This document shows, one piece after another, positions 24,702 through 32,306 of a stretch of DNA of 32,306 nt; within the stretch, counting starts at the first letter, position 1, and each line of letters begins with the position of its first letter. The translations under genes were made by a program, and so were the position numbers. Under the pieces are notes generated by a model. It saw nothing but the letters and a program-made list of their open reading frames with translations. It ran no database searches and was not told where the DNA came from. This DNA is from Solirubrobacterales bacterium (GTDB lineage Bacteria; Actinomycetota; Thermoleophilia; Solirubrobacterales; 70-9): NCBI GenBank assembly GCA_021154855.1, contig JAJKHV010000105.1, positions 1 through 32,306 on the forward strand, written 5' to 3'.

Positions 24702-25979
24702 ATGGATTTCGCACTGAACGAGGAGCAGCAGGAGTTCAAGGAGCGCTGCCGGACCTTCGCCCGCGAGGTGATCAGGCCAGCGGCCCGCAAGCACGACGAA
24801 GAGGAGAGCATTCCTTGGGACGTGATCAAGGAGGCCCGTAAGCAAGGGTTCGGCGGCCTCGAGGCCATCCAGCGCTCCGCTGGCGACTCCGAGGGCCAGA
24901 TGCAGGTGATCTCGGCGGAAGAGTTTCACTGGGGCTGCGCCGGGATCGCCCTGGCAGTCTCCGGCTCCGGTCTTGCCGCGGCGGGAATTGCCTCCTCGGG
25001 AACCCCCGAGCAGATCGGCCGCTGGGTCCCGGAGTGCTTTGGGGTCGGCGATGAGATCAAGCTCGGCGCCTACGCGGTTACCGAGCCGCAGGCCGGCTCG
25101 GACGTGAAGAGCCTCAAGACGACGGCCAAGCGCGATGGCGACGAGTGGATCCTCAACGGGACCAAGGTCTTCATCACCAACGGCGGAATCGCCGACGTGC
25201 ACGTCGTCGTCGCCACCGTCGATCCGAGTCTCGGCACTCGCGGCCAGGCCTCGTTCGTCGTCGGCAAGGACACACCCGGCCTGAGCCAGGGCAAGAAGGA
25301 GTCCAAGCTGGGGATCCGTGCCTCCCACACGGCCGAGATCGTCCTCGACGACTGCCGCATCCCGGTCGAGAACCTGCTCGGCGGCGAGGAGAAGCTGGAA
25401 AAGAAGCTCGAGCGTGGCCGCTCTGGTCAGAAGTCGCGCGGCGGAGCCGACGCGCTGGCGACCTTCGAGATCACCCGACCCCTGGTCGGCGCTTCGGCGC
25501 TCGGTATCGCCCAGGCCGCCTATGAGTGGACGCTCGAGTACCTCGACGGCCAAACCGAGGGCGGCAAACCGATCTTGCAGGAGCAGCGCATCCAGCAGAC
25601 CCTGGCCGACGTCGCCACCGAGATCGAGGCCGCGCGCCTGCTTGTCCAGCGCGCCGCTTGGATGGGCCGCAACGGAATGCCGATGCGCGGCGGTCAGGGC
25701 TCGATGTCGAAGCTCAAGGGCGGCGACGTGACGATGTGGGCGACGACGATCCTGATGGACCTCGTCGGACCGTACGCCTGGAGCAAGGACTGCCCACTGG
25801 AGAAGTGGTTCCGCGACGCCAAGATCTACCAGCTCTTCGAGGGCACGGCGGAGATTCAGCGCATGGTTATCTCGCGGATGCAGGCGCGCGAATACGCCGA
25901 GCGGCTTGGCTACGCGGCCGAAGTGGCCGAGCAGGCGATTGCAGCGAAGCCGGTGGAGAAGGAGCCGGTCGCGGCGTAG
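24702..25979 (+). CDS. Acyl-CoA dehydrogenase
   Basis: MDFALNEEQQEFKERCRTFAREVIRP, YAVTEPQAGSDVKSLKTTAKRDGDEWILNGTKVFITNGG, YQLFEGTAEIQRMVISR. Confidence 0.96.
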   Translation: MDFALNEEQQEFKERCRTFAREVIRPAARKHDEEESIPWDVIKEARKQGFGGLEAIQRSAGDSEGQMQVISAEEFHWGCAGIALAVSGSGLAAAGIASSGTPEQIGRWVPECFGVGDEIKLGAYAVTEPQAGSDVKSLKTTAKRDGDEWILNGTKVFITNGGIADVHVVVATVDPSLGTRGQASFVVGKDTPGLSQGKKESKLGIRASHTAEIVLDDCRIPVENLLGGEEKLEKKLERGRSGQKSRGGADALATFEITRPLVGASALGIAQAAYEWTLEYLDGQTEGGKPILQEQRIQQTLADVATEIEAARLLVQRAAWMGRNGMPMRGGQGSMSKLKGGDVTMWATTILMDLVGPYAWSKDCPLEKWFRDAKIYQLFEGTAEIQRMVISRMQAREYAERLGYAAEVAEQAIAAKPVEKEPVAA

Positions 25980-25980
25980 G

Positions 25981-26091
25981 GATCTATCCCGGTAGGGGTT
26001 TCACTTAGCTTTTTCGGTGGATCGGATTGGGCTTGCGCCCGATGCGCGCGCCGAAAAAGTACAAGACGTTTCACCCCTACCGGGATAGGTC
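25981..26091. repeat. Dispersed structured repeat family 1, copy 2
   Basis: 16-bp perfect inverted repeat CTATCCCGGTAGGGGT (25984-25999) / ACCCCTACCGGGATAG (26073-26088); CTTTTTCGG / CCGAAAAAG inner stem; internal segments TTTCACTTA and AAAAAGTACAAGACGTTTCACCCC shared with copy 1. Confidence 0.9.
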
Positions 26092-26104
26092 CTAAGCTCG
26101 GGGC

Positions 26105-27019
26105 GTGCACTCTCATTCGCACGGGCTGGAAGCGCGCCGCGGCGATAGTCGGCGGCGGATGTGGATCGCTTTGGGGATCAATGCTGCGATGCTTGTTGCC
26201 GAGGCCGTTGGAGGTTTGCTCACCGGGTCGCTGGCGGTACTCGCAGACGCTGGGCACCTGCTCTCCGACGTCGGCTCGATTGGATTGGCACTCTTTGCCG
26301 CCACGCTTGCGCTCCGTCCCGCGGCAGGCCGGATGACCTTTGGCTACCAGCGCTCGGAGATCCTTGCGGCGCTGACCAACGGGTTGCTCCTCGTCCTCGT
26401 CGCGATCGCAATCGCCTTCGCCGCTATCGGCCGGCTCGGGGATCCGCCGTCGATCGACGGCCTCGGGGTGCTCGGGCTCGGCCTGCTGGGGCTGTTCGGC
26501 AACATCGCGGCGACCTTCGTTCTGGCCCGGGGCGAGCGCGAGGACGTCAACCTCGAGGGAGTGCTGCGACATAGCGCCGCTGACGCGCTCGGCTCGATCG
26601 GCGTCGTGCTTGCCGGCGCCTTCGTCCTCGCCGGCGGCTCCTCGATCATCGATCCGATCGTCAGCCTCGTGATTGCGGCCTTGATAGTGGCCTCCTCTTG
26701 GCGCCTGATCGCGGAGCCGGTCGGGGTGCTGATGGAGGCGGCGCCGAGCGGCGTCGACGTCGATGCGGCCGGGGCAGCGATCTGCGAAGAGGAGGGAGTG
26801 CGCTCGGTGCACGATTTGCACATCTGGACCGTGACCTCCGGCTTTGGCGCGCTCGCCGCCCACGTGGTGGTCGCGGGCGAGTGCGATCGCGACCTGGTTC
26901 GGCGTCGGATCGAGCTGCTCCTCCACGAGCGCTTCGACATCGATCACACCACGCTGCAGATGGAGGAGCAGGCTCCCGACCGGTTGCTTCACGTCGAGAA
27001 CGCCTCCGGCCGGGAGTGA
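26105..27019 (+). CDS. Cation diffusion facilitator (CDF) family transporter
   Basis: HSHSHGLEA, AEAVGGLLTGSLAVLADAGHLLSDVGSIGLAL, HSAADALGSIGVVLAG, VHDLHIWTVTSGFGALAAHV; GTG start. Confidence 0.95.
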   Translation: MHSHSHGLEARRGDSRRRMWIALGINAAMLVAEAVGGLLTGSLAVLADAGHLLSDVGSIGLALFAATLALRPAAGRMTFGYQRSEILAALTNGLLLVLVAIAIAFAAIGRLGDPPSIDGLGVLGLGLLGLFGNIAATFVLARGEREDVNLEGVLRHSAADALGSIGVVLAGAFVLAGGSSIIDPIVSLVIAALIVASSWRLIAEPVGVLMEAAPSGVDVDAAGAAICEEEGVRSVHDLHIWTVTSGFGALAAHVVVAGECDRDLVRRRIELLLHERFDIDHTTLQMEEQAPDRLLHVENASGRE

Positions 27020-27089
27020 TCGCAAGCCCGATTGCACGGTGAATGTCCTGCAACTGGCGCTGTCTCGACTCGGCTAGCCTCGCCCCACG

Positions 27090-28292
27090 ATGCTCAAGAC
27101 TCGCCTTCCCTCGGCGGCTCTGCTGGCCGCTGCGGCGGCGCTGATCATGCTGCTCGCGGCCAGCAGTGCAGCGCCTGCCCAGGACCTCGAATCGAAGCTG
27201 AACGCCAAGGAAGCGAAGCTTTCCAAGCTGCGCGAGCGCAAGGGCGTGCTGACCACGACGATCTCCAGCTTCGGCGAGAAGATCGATCGCCTGACGAGCG
27301 AGGTGGCGGCGCTGCGCGACCACGAGGCGGCCGTTCGGGTTCGCCTCGACGCAAAGCAGACGGAACTCAATCGGGCTGAAGCCCAGCTCGACGTCGCCAA
27401 GAAACGCCTGGCGGTGATGAGGGCGCACCTCAAAAGTGCGCTGATCGCACTTCGCGATCGCCTCGTCGCGATCTATGAGACCGGCACACCCGACGTGCTG
27501 AGCGTCCTCATCGGGGCCAACGGCTACGACGATCTGATCGATCGCACCGAATACCTCAATCGGATCCACGGCATGGACGAAGCGGTGGTCGGCCGCGTGC
27601 GCGACCTCCGTAACCAGGTGAAGCGCACCGTGAGCCGCCTGCGCACGGCCAAGAACACGATCGAGACGGCCCGCAACGCGATCGCCGCCGAAGAGCAGGC
27701 GCTGGCCGGCGCCCGCGCCGCCGTGCAGCAGCGTCAGTCGGCGCTGGTCTCCGCTCGCAGCGAGCGGCTCGCGGCGCTGAGCGAGATTCGCAAGCACGAG
27801 GAGGAGCTGGATGGCTCAGTGGCGGCGATTCAGGGCAAGATCGCGGCGCAGCTGGCGGGCACCGGATCGATGCCATTGCCGGCGGGACCGATCCAGGGCG
27901 GCAACGGCAGCGGCCTGATCTGGCCGGTCAGCGGTCCGGTTGTCTCCGGTTTTGGATCGCGCACGATCAACGGCTCCTACGAGTACCACCCCGGGATCGA
28001 CATCGCGGTGCCAAGCGGCACACCGATCCGGGCGGCGGCGTCCGGGACCGTGATCTTCACCGAGCCCGAGGCAAGCAGTGGCGGCTACGGCAACTACACC
28101 TGCATCGACCACGGCGGTGGTCTATCCACCTGTTACGCCCACCAGGAGACCTTCGCCGTCACCGCCGGACAGCAGGTCTCGCAAGGCCAGATCATCGGCT
28201 ACAGCGACTGCACCGGTTACTGCTTCGGTCCCCACCTGCACTTCGAGGTCCGGATAAACGGTGAAGTGACCGATCCGATGGCATACCTGTAG
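27090..28292 (+). CDS. Murein hydrolase activator / M23-family peptidase with coiled-coil N-terminus
   Basis: Signal peptide; long coiled-coil; YEYHPGIDIAVPSGTPIRAAASGTVIF...NYTCIDHGGGLSTCYAHQE...GYCFGPHLHFEVRINGEVTDPMAYL. Confidence 0.95.
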   Translation: MLKTRLPSAALLAAAAALIMLLAASSAAPAQDLESKLNAKEAKLSKLRERKGVLTTTISSFGEKIDRLTSEVAALRDHEAAVRVRLDAKQTELNRAEAQLDVAKKRLAVMRAHLKSALIALRDRLVAIYETGTPDVLSVLIGANGYDDLIDRTEYLNRIHGMDEAVVGRVRDLRNQVKRTVSRLRTAKNTIETARNAIAAEEQALAGARAAVQQRQSALVSARSERLAALSEIRKHEEELDGSVAAIQGKIAAQLAGTGSMPLPAGPIQGGNGSGLIWPVSGPVVSGFGSRTINGSYEYHPGIDIAVPSGTPIRAAASGTVIFTEPEASSGGYGNYTCIDHGGGLSTCYAHQETFAVTAGQQVSQGQIIGYSDCTGYCFGPHLHFEVRINGEVTDPMAYL

Positions 28293-28319
28293 CTCGCCTC
28301 GCCTGACTACTCGAAATTC

Positions 28320-28350
28320 TTCGGAAATCCAATTATTTGGTATGTCCGAA
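28320..28350. promoter_or_regulatory. AT-rich imperfect palindrome upstream of a secreted-protein gene
   Basis: TTCGGA-aat-CCAA-ttat-TTGG-tatg-TCCGAA. Confidence 0.45.
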
Positions 28351-28352
28351 TG

Positions 28353-28376
28353 GTTTCGTCGTGGCACTCTGGGTAG
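28353..28376 (+). promoter_or_regulatory. Candidate stress-sigma (SigB/SigF-type) promoter GTTT-N14-GGGTAG
   Basis: GTTT at 28353-28356 and GGGTAG at 28371-28376, 21 nt before the ATG at 28398. Confidence 0.4.
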
Positions 28377-28397
28377 GACCGAGAGGGAGTCACGTCG

Positions 28398-29102
28398 ATG
28401 GTTCGCCAAGCTCATACCTATCTTGCCGGCGCCGTATCAGGCACAGCCCTGATCGCAGCGGCTGTCGTCGCCTTCGTCCTGCTTGTATCTCTGCAGGCCA
28501 TCAAGGACTGGCCGCTGGCCGGCATCGGCGGCGGTAGCGACAGCTCTGCCGTGTCGAGTGGGCGCCCGGCGGCTCCAACCAATACCGCCTCCCCGACAGC
28601 CGTGGGCGCCGGAGCGGCCGCCGGGGGGACCCCGAGCTCGGCTGCCAACGCCAATGGCCGGCGCCGTGGCGGCCCCGCCGGGGAGGGCAGGCAGCAGGTC
28701 GGCGCCGCGACGACTGGCTCCTCGCCGTCGCCGGCGGCTGGTTCGCCGGCCGGTGATGTCCCGGCCTCGAACCCGGGGAGCGGCGGCGGAGCTGCCGGTT
28801 CGCCCAATCAATCGACATCGCCGAGGTCCGGCGGCGGTGCCGGCTCTGGCGGCCCGGTGTCCTTGCCGGGGACCGGCGGATCAGGTGGGGGCGGCCAATC
28901 CACTTCCGGTGCTGTGAGCGGCGCCGTCAACGACACGGTTTCGGGGGCAGACCAAGCCCTGGGCGGGACGCTCGGCGACGCTGGGGTGACCAAAGTCACC
29001 GAAGAAGTCGTCAGCGGAGCCGCCGGCCCCGAATCGACGGTCGGCGAAACGGTCGACAAAGTCACCGAAACGGTCGGCGGCCTGCTCCCCGGCAAACGCT
29101 GA
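28398..29102 (+). CDS. Membrane-anchored Gly/Ser/Pro-rich extracellular protein of unknown function
   Basis: MVRQAHTYLAGAVSGTALIAAAVVAFVLLVSLQAI TM segment; low-complexity linker; C-terminal GVTKVTEEVVSGAAGPESTVGETVDKVTETVGGLLPGKR. Confidence 0.7.
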   Translation: MVRQAHTYLAGAVSGTALIAAAVVAFVLLVSLQAIKDWPLAGIGGGSDSSAVSSGRPAAPTNTASPTAVGAGAAAGGTPSSAANANGRRRGGPAGEGRQQVGAATTGSSPSPAAGSPAGDVPASNPGSGGGAAGSPNQSTSPRSGGGAGSGGPVSLPGTGGSGGGGQSTSGAVSGAVNDTVSGADQALGGTLGDAGVTKVTEEVVSGAAGPESTVGETVDKVTETVGGLLPGKR

Positions 29103-29161
29103 CGCGCGCTCGGCGACACGACCAGCCGCCGCCGTCGTCCTAACCGTCACAATGCCCGCCT

Positions 29162-30466
29162 ATGGCGGAGCACGGACAGGCGGGCGCGGTGGCGGATCCG
29201 ATTGCCGGCTCCCCGGTCTATCCGGGGGGGAGCCGCGTCAACGAGCGCGGCCATCTCGAGATTGCCGGCTGCGACGTGGTCGAGCTGGCCGAGGAGTTCG
29301 GCACCCCCGCCTACATCTACGCCGAAGCGGACATGCGGGCCAGGGCCCGCGCCTACCGCAGCGCCTTCGAGTCCAGCAGGGGCGGCTACGAGGTTCTCTT
29401 CGCCAGCAAGTCGCTCCCCTGCACCGCTGCCTATCGGCTCTTCGCCGAGGAGGGGCTCTCGGTTGATGTCGCCTCGGGCGGCGAGTTGCACATGGCGTTG
29501 CAGGCCGGCTTCGACCCCGCCCGTATCCATATGCACGGCAACAACAAGAGCGACGAGGAGATCCTCTTCGCCGCTCGCTCGGGCGTCGGCCACCTGATCC
29601 TCGATTCCTTCGACGAGATCGAGCGCTGCGAGCGCCTGCTCGAGGCACCGCAGGACGTGCTGATTCGCGTTACCCCCGGGATCAAGCCCTCCACGCACAC
29701 TTACGTGCAGACCGGCCAGCTCGACTCGAAGTTCGGCTTCGGGCTCGAGGACGGTCTCGCGGCGAAGGCGATCGAGCGGGTGCTCGCCTCCGACCTTCTC
29801 AACCTGACCGGCCTGCACGCTCACATCGGCTCGCAGATCTTCGAGCTGGAGCCCTACACGCTGGCGATTCGCGCGCTCGGCGAGCTTGCCGGCGGGTGGT
29901 GCCGGATCGTCAACGTCGGCGGCGGGCTTGGCATCGCCTACACCGCCGAGGACGAGCCGCCCTCGGTCGAGGCCTATGCCGAGGTCAAGCTGCGCGGCGT
30001 CGCCGAGGTCTTTGGCGAGGACGTGCGCGTGCTGGTCGAGCCTGGGCGCTCACTGGTCGGCAACGCCGGCGTCACCGCCTACCGGGTCGGAACCGTCAAG
30101 GAGATTCCCAGCATCCGTACCTATGTCGCGGTCGACGGTGGCATGTCGGACAACCTGCGGCCGATGCTCTACGGCTCCCGCTACGAAGCGCTGATCGCCG
30201 ACCGGGCAGCCGAATCCGCTGGCAGCCCGGCCACGATCGCCGGCATGCATTGCGAGTCCGGTGACATCATCGTCCGCGACGCGATGCTCGCCTCCCCGGC
30301 GGTCGGCGACGTCTTGGTCACCCCGGCGACCGGCGCCTACGGCTACGCGATGGCCAGCAACTACAACGGCGTGCCGCGGCCGCCGGTGCTCTTCTGCCGC
30401 GACGGCGATGCCCGTGTCGTCGTGCGCCGCGAGACCTACGAGGATCTGACCGCCAGGGATGTCTGA
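29162..30466 (+). CDS. lysA: Diaminopimelate decarboxylase
   Basis: EFGTPAYIYAEADMRARARAYRSAF, VLFASKSLPCTAAYRLFAEEGLSVDVASGGEL, HMHGNNKSDEEI, SKFGFGLEDG, HCESGDIIVRDAML. Confidence 0.95.
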   Translation: MAEHGQAGAVADPIAGSPVYPGGSRVNERGHLEIAGCDVVELAEEFGTPAYIYAEADMRARARAYRSAFESSRGGYEVLFASKSLPCTAAYRLFAEEGLSVDVASGGELHMALQAGFDPARIHMHGNNKSDEEILFAARSGVGHLILDSFDEIERCERLLEAPQDVLIRVTPGIKPSTHTYVQTGQLDSKFGFGLEDGLAAKAIERVLASDLLNLTGLHAHIGSQIFELEPYTLAIRALGELAGGWCRIVNVGGGLGIAYTAEDEPPSVEAYAEVKLRGVAEVFGEDVRVLVEPGRSLVGNAGVTAYRVGTVKEIPSIRTYVAVDGGMSDNLRPMLYGSRYEALIADRAAESAGSPATIAGMHCESGDIIVRDAMLASPAVGDVLVTPATGAYGYAMASNYNGVPRPPVLFCRDGDARVVVRRETYEDLTARDV

Positions 30467-31694
30467 GGATCCTTCTAAAGTCGTCCGCATTGGGCTGCTC
30501 GGTCGCGGCACGGTCGGTGGCGCCTTCGCCGAGATGGTCGAGGCACGCGCCGACGCGGTCGAGGCCGCGACCGGCCGCCGTCCCGAGATCTCCGGCGTTC
30601 TGACCCGTGAGGACGGGGACTTCAGCGCCATCCTCGAGCGCTCCGACCTGATCGTCGAGCTGATCGGTGGCACGGACCCGGCCCGGCGGTACGTGCTGGA
30701 CGCGTTGCGCGCCAAACGGCCAGTCGTGACCGCCAACAAGCAGCTCCTCGCTCAGCACGGCGAGGAGCTCTTCGACGTCGCCCGGGAGGCCGGCGTGCAG
30801 TTGCGCTTCGAGGCGGCGGTTGCGGGGGTGATCCCGATTGTGAGGGTGATCCAGGAGAGCTTCGGAGTGACCGAGATCGCCAAGGTCTTCGGCATCGTCA
30901 ACGGGACGACCAACTTCATCCTCACGGAGATGGCCTCGAGCGGCGCTCCTTATGACGAGGTCCTGGCCCGCGCCCAACAGCTCGGCTACGCAGAGGCGGA
31001 CCCGACCGCGGACGTCAGCGGCGCTGACGCGGCGGCCAAGATGGCGATTCTCGCCCGGCTCGCCTTCCACACGCCGGTCACCTTGGACGAGGTCTTCTAC
31101 GAGGGGATCGAGCGGATCGAGCCCGGCGACCTCGCCTACGCCAAGGAGCTCGGCCTCTCGCTGAAGTTGCTTGGCGTCGCCGAGCGCCGGGAGGGCGGCG
31201 TCAGCGTCCGCGTCTTCCCCTGCTTTCTCTATGGCGGCCACCCGCTTTCGCCGGTCGAGGGCCCCTTCAATGCGGTCATGGTCGAGGCGCCGGATATCAC
31301 CGAGGTGACGCTGTCGGGTCCGGGAGCCGGCGGCCTGCAGACCGCCTCGGCCGTGCTTGGCGACGTCGTCTCGATCCTCAGCGGCGATGCGCCGGTGCAC
31401 GAGACCCGCGAGAAGCTGCCGATCGTCACCGACGTCGCTTCCTCCTTCTACCTGCACTTGGCGGTCGCCGATCGGCCGGGTGTGCTGGCCCAGATCGCCC
31501 AGGTTCTCGGCGACGAAGACGTCTCGGTCAAGAGCGTCGTCCAGCGCGGGGTCGACGAGGACGCGCGGTTGGTGATGGTCGTCCACGAGTGCCTCGAGTC
31601 CCGCTTCGCCGCGGCGCTGGAGGCGATCGACCGGCTCGATGTCCTGCGCTCGCCGCCGCGCTCGATCCGGGTGATCGAAGAGGAGTTCATTTGA
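30459..31694 (+). CDS. hom: Homoserine dehydrogenase
   Basis: [70 protein letters not shown]-terminal ACT-like domain. Confidence 0.96.
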   Translation: MSEDPSKVVRIGLLGRGTVGGAFAEMVEARADAVEAATGRRPEISGVLTREDGDFSAILERSDLIVELIGGTDPARRYVLDALRAKRPVVTANKQLLAQHGEELFDVAREAGVQLRFEAAVAGVIPIVRVIQESFGVTEIAKVFGIVNGTTNFILTEMASSGAPYDEVLARAQQLGYAEADPTADVSGADAAAKMAILARLAFHTPVTLDEVFYEGIERIEPGDLAYAKELGLSLKLLGVAERREGGVSVRVFPCFLYGGHPLSPVEGPFNAVMVEAPDITEVTLSGPGAGGLQTASAVLGDVVSILSGDAPVHETREKLPIVTDVASSFYLHLAVADRPGVLAQIAQVLGDEDVSVKSVVQRGVDEDARLVMVVHECLESRFAAALEAIDRLDVLRSPPRSIRVIEEEFI

Positions 31695-32306
31695 GCCCTG
31701 CTCCCCTGATCGAGCGCTACCGGGAGCGCCTCGCGCTGGAGCCGGGCGACCCGGTGGTGACTCTCAACGAGGGCTCGACGCCGCTGGTCCAGGCGCCGCG
31801 GCTCTCCGAGCGTCTCGGTGTTCGTGCATACCTCAAGTTCGAGGGGGCGAATCCGACCGGCAGCTTCAAGGACCGCGGGATGACGGTCGCTGTCTCGCGG
31901 GCGAAGGGCAGGGGCGCGGAGGCGGTGATCTGCGCCTCGACCGGAAACACGGCGGCGAGCGCCGCCGCCTACGCCGCCCGTGCGGGCTTGCGTGGCGCGG
32001 TGATCGTCCCAGAGGGCAAGATCGCGATCGGCAAGCTCGCCCAGGCGCTGATGCACGGCGCCCGCGTCGTCGGCCTGCAGGGAAACTTCGACGATGCCCT
32101 GAGGATCGTCCGTGACCTGGCCGACAAGCACCCGATCGAGCTGGTCAACTCGGTCAACCCGCACCGGATCGAAGGGCAGAAGACAGCCGCTTTCGAGGTG
32201 ATCGAGGAGCTGGGGGAGATGCCCGGGGCGCTCGCGATCCCGGTCGGCAACGCCGGCAACGTCACCGCCTACTGGCGCGGCTTCCAGGAGGTGGGCACGG
32301 CCCCGA
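31691..32306 (+). CDS. thrC: Threonine synthase (partial, truncated by window end)
   Basis: TTG start overlapping the hom stop (TTGA); [70 protein letters not shown]...[13 protein letters not shown]. Confidence 0.93.
   Translation, partial: MSPAPLIERYRERLALEPGDPVVTLNEGSTPLVQAPRLSERLGVRAYLKFEGANPTGSFKDRGMTVAVSRAKGRGAEAVICASTGNTAASAAAYAARAGLRGAVIVPEGKIAIGKLAQALMHGARVVGLQGNFDDALRIVRDLADKHPIELVNSVNPHRIEGQKTAAFEVIEELGEMPGALAIPVGNAGNVTAYWRGFQEVGTAP

Noticed and set aside
28560-28920. GC-rich repetitive stretch considered as a tandem repeat or CRISPR-like array
   Set aside because: No regular repeat/spacer periodicity; explained by low-complexity Gly/Ser/Pro coding. No CRISPR array was seen anywhere in the window.
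30318-31586. 422-aa minus-strand ORF opposite hom
   Set aside because: Shadow of a well-supported homoserine dehydrogenase.

Overview
The window is a high-GC, actinobacterium-like chromosomal segment. Two lineage-restricted protein families and several F420/FadE-type genes point to Thermoleophilia/Solirubrobacterales, but this is inference. Most of it is ordinary housekeeping and metabolism: cysS-rlmB-sigH, tRNA-Thr, a plsC-gpsA fusion, an ECF sigma factor, a rhomboid protease, a CNNM/HlyC-type protein, a beta-oxidation cluster (hbd, thiolase, three acyl-CoA dehydrogenases, LLM oxidoreductase), a CDF transporter, an M23 peptidase, and lysA-hom-thrC (thrC truncated by the window end). The most notable non-coding signals are two short dispersed repeat families. 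Family 1 has two ~111-nt copies (66-178 and 25981-26091), each starting right after a stop codon. Each copy has a long inverted-repeat stem, conserved internal-loop sequence and compensatory changes in the stems, which suggests a structured RNA/DNA element or a MITE. Family 2 has two ~68-nt copies (4134-4201 and 15238-15306). Both lie in convergent intergenic regions and are bracketed by gene-specific inverted arms that overlap the flanking stop codons. Other signals are a tandem repeat plus long palindrome inside the cysS reading frame, a shared TetR-like operator at two beta-oxidation promoters, two divergent gene pairs with symmetric or overlapping -10 elements, a recurrent TAnnnT box 6-10 nt before start codons (leaderless-type promoters), and a stress-sigma-like GTTT-N14-GGGTAG promoter. 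All calls come from reading the sequence; no database search was run.
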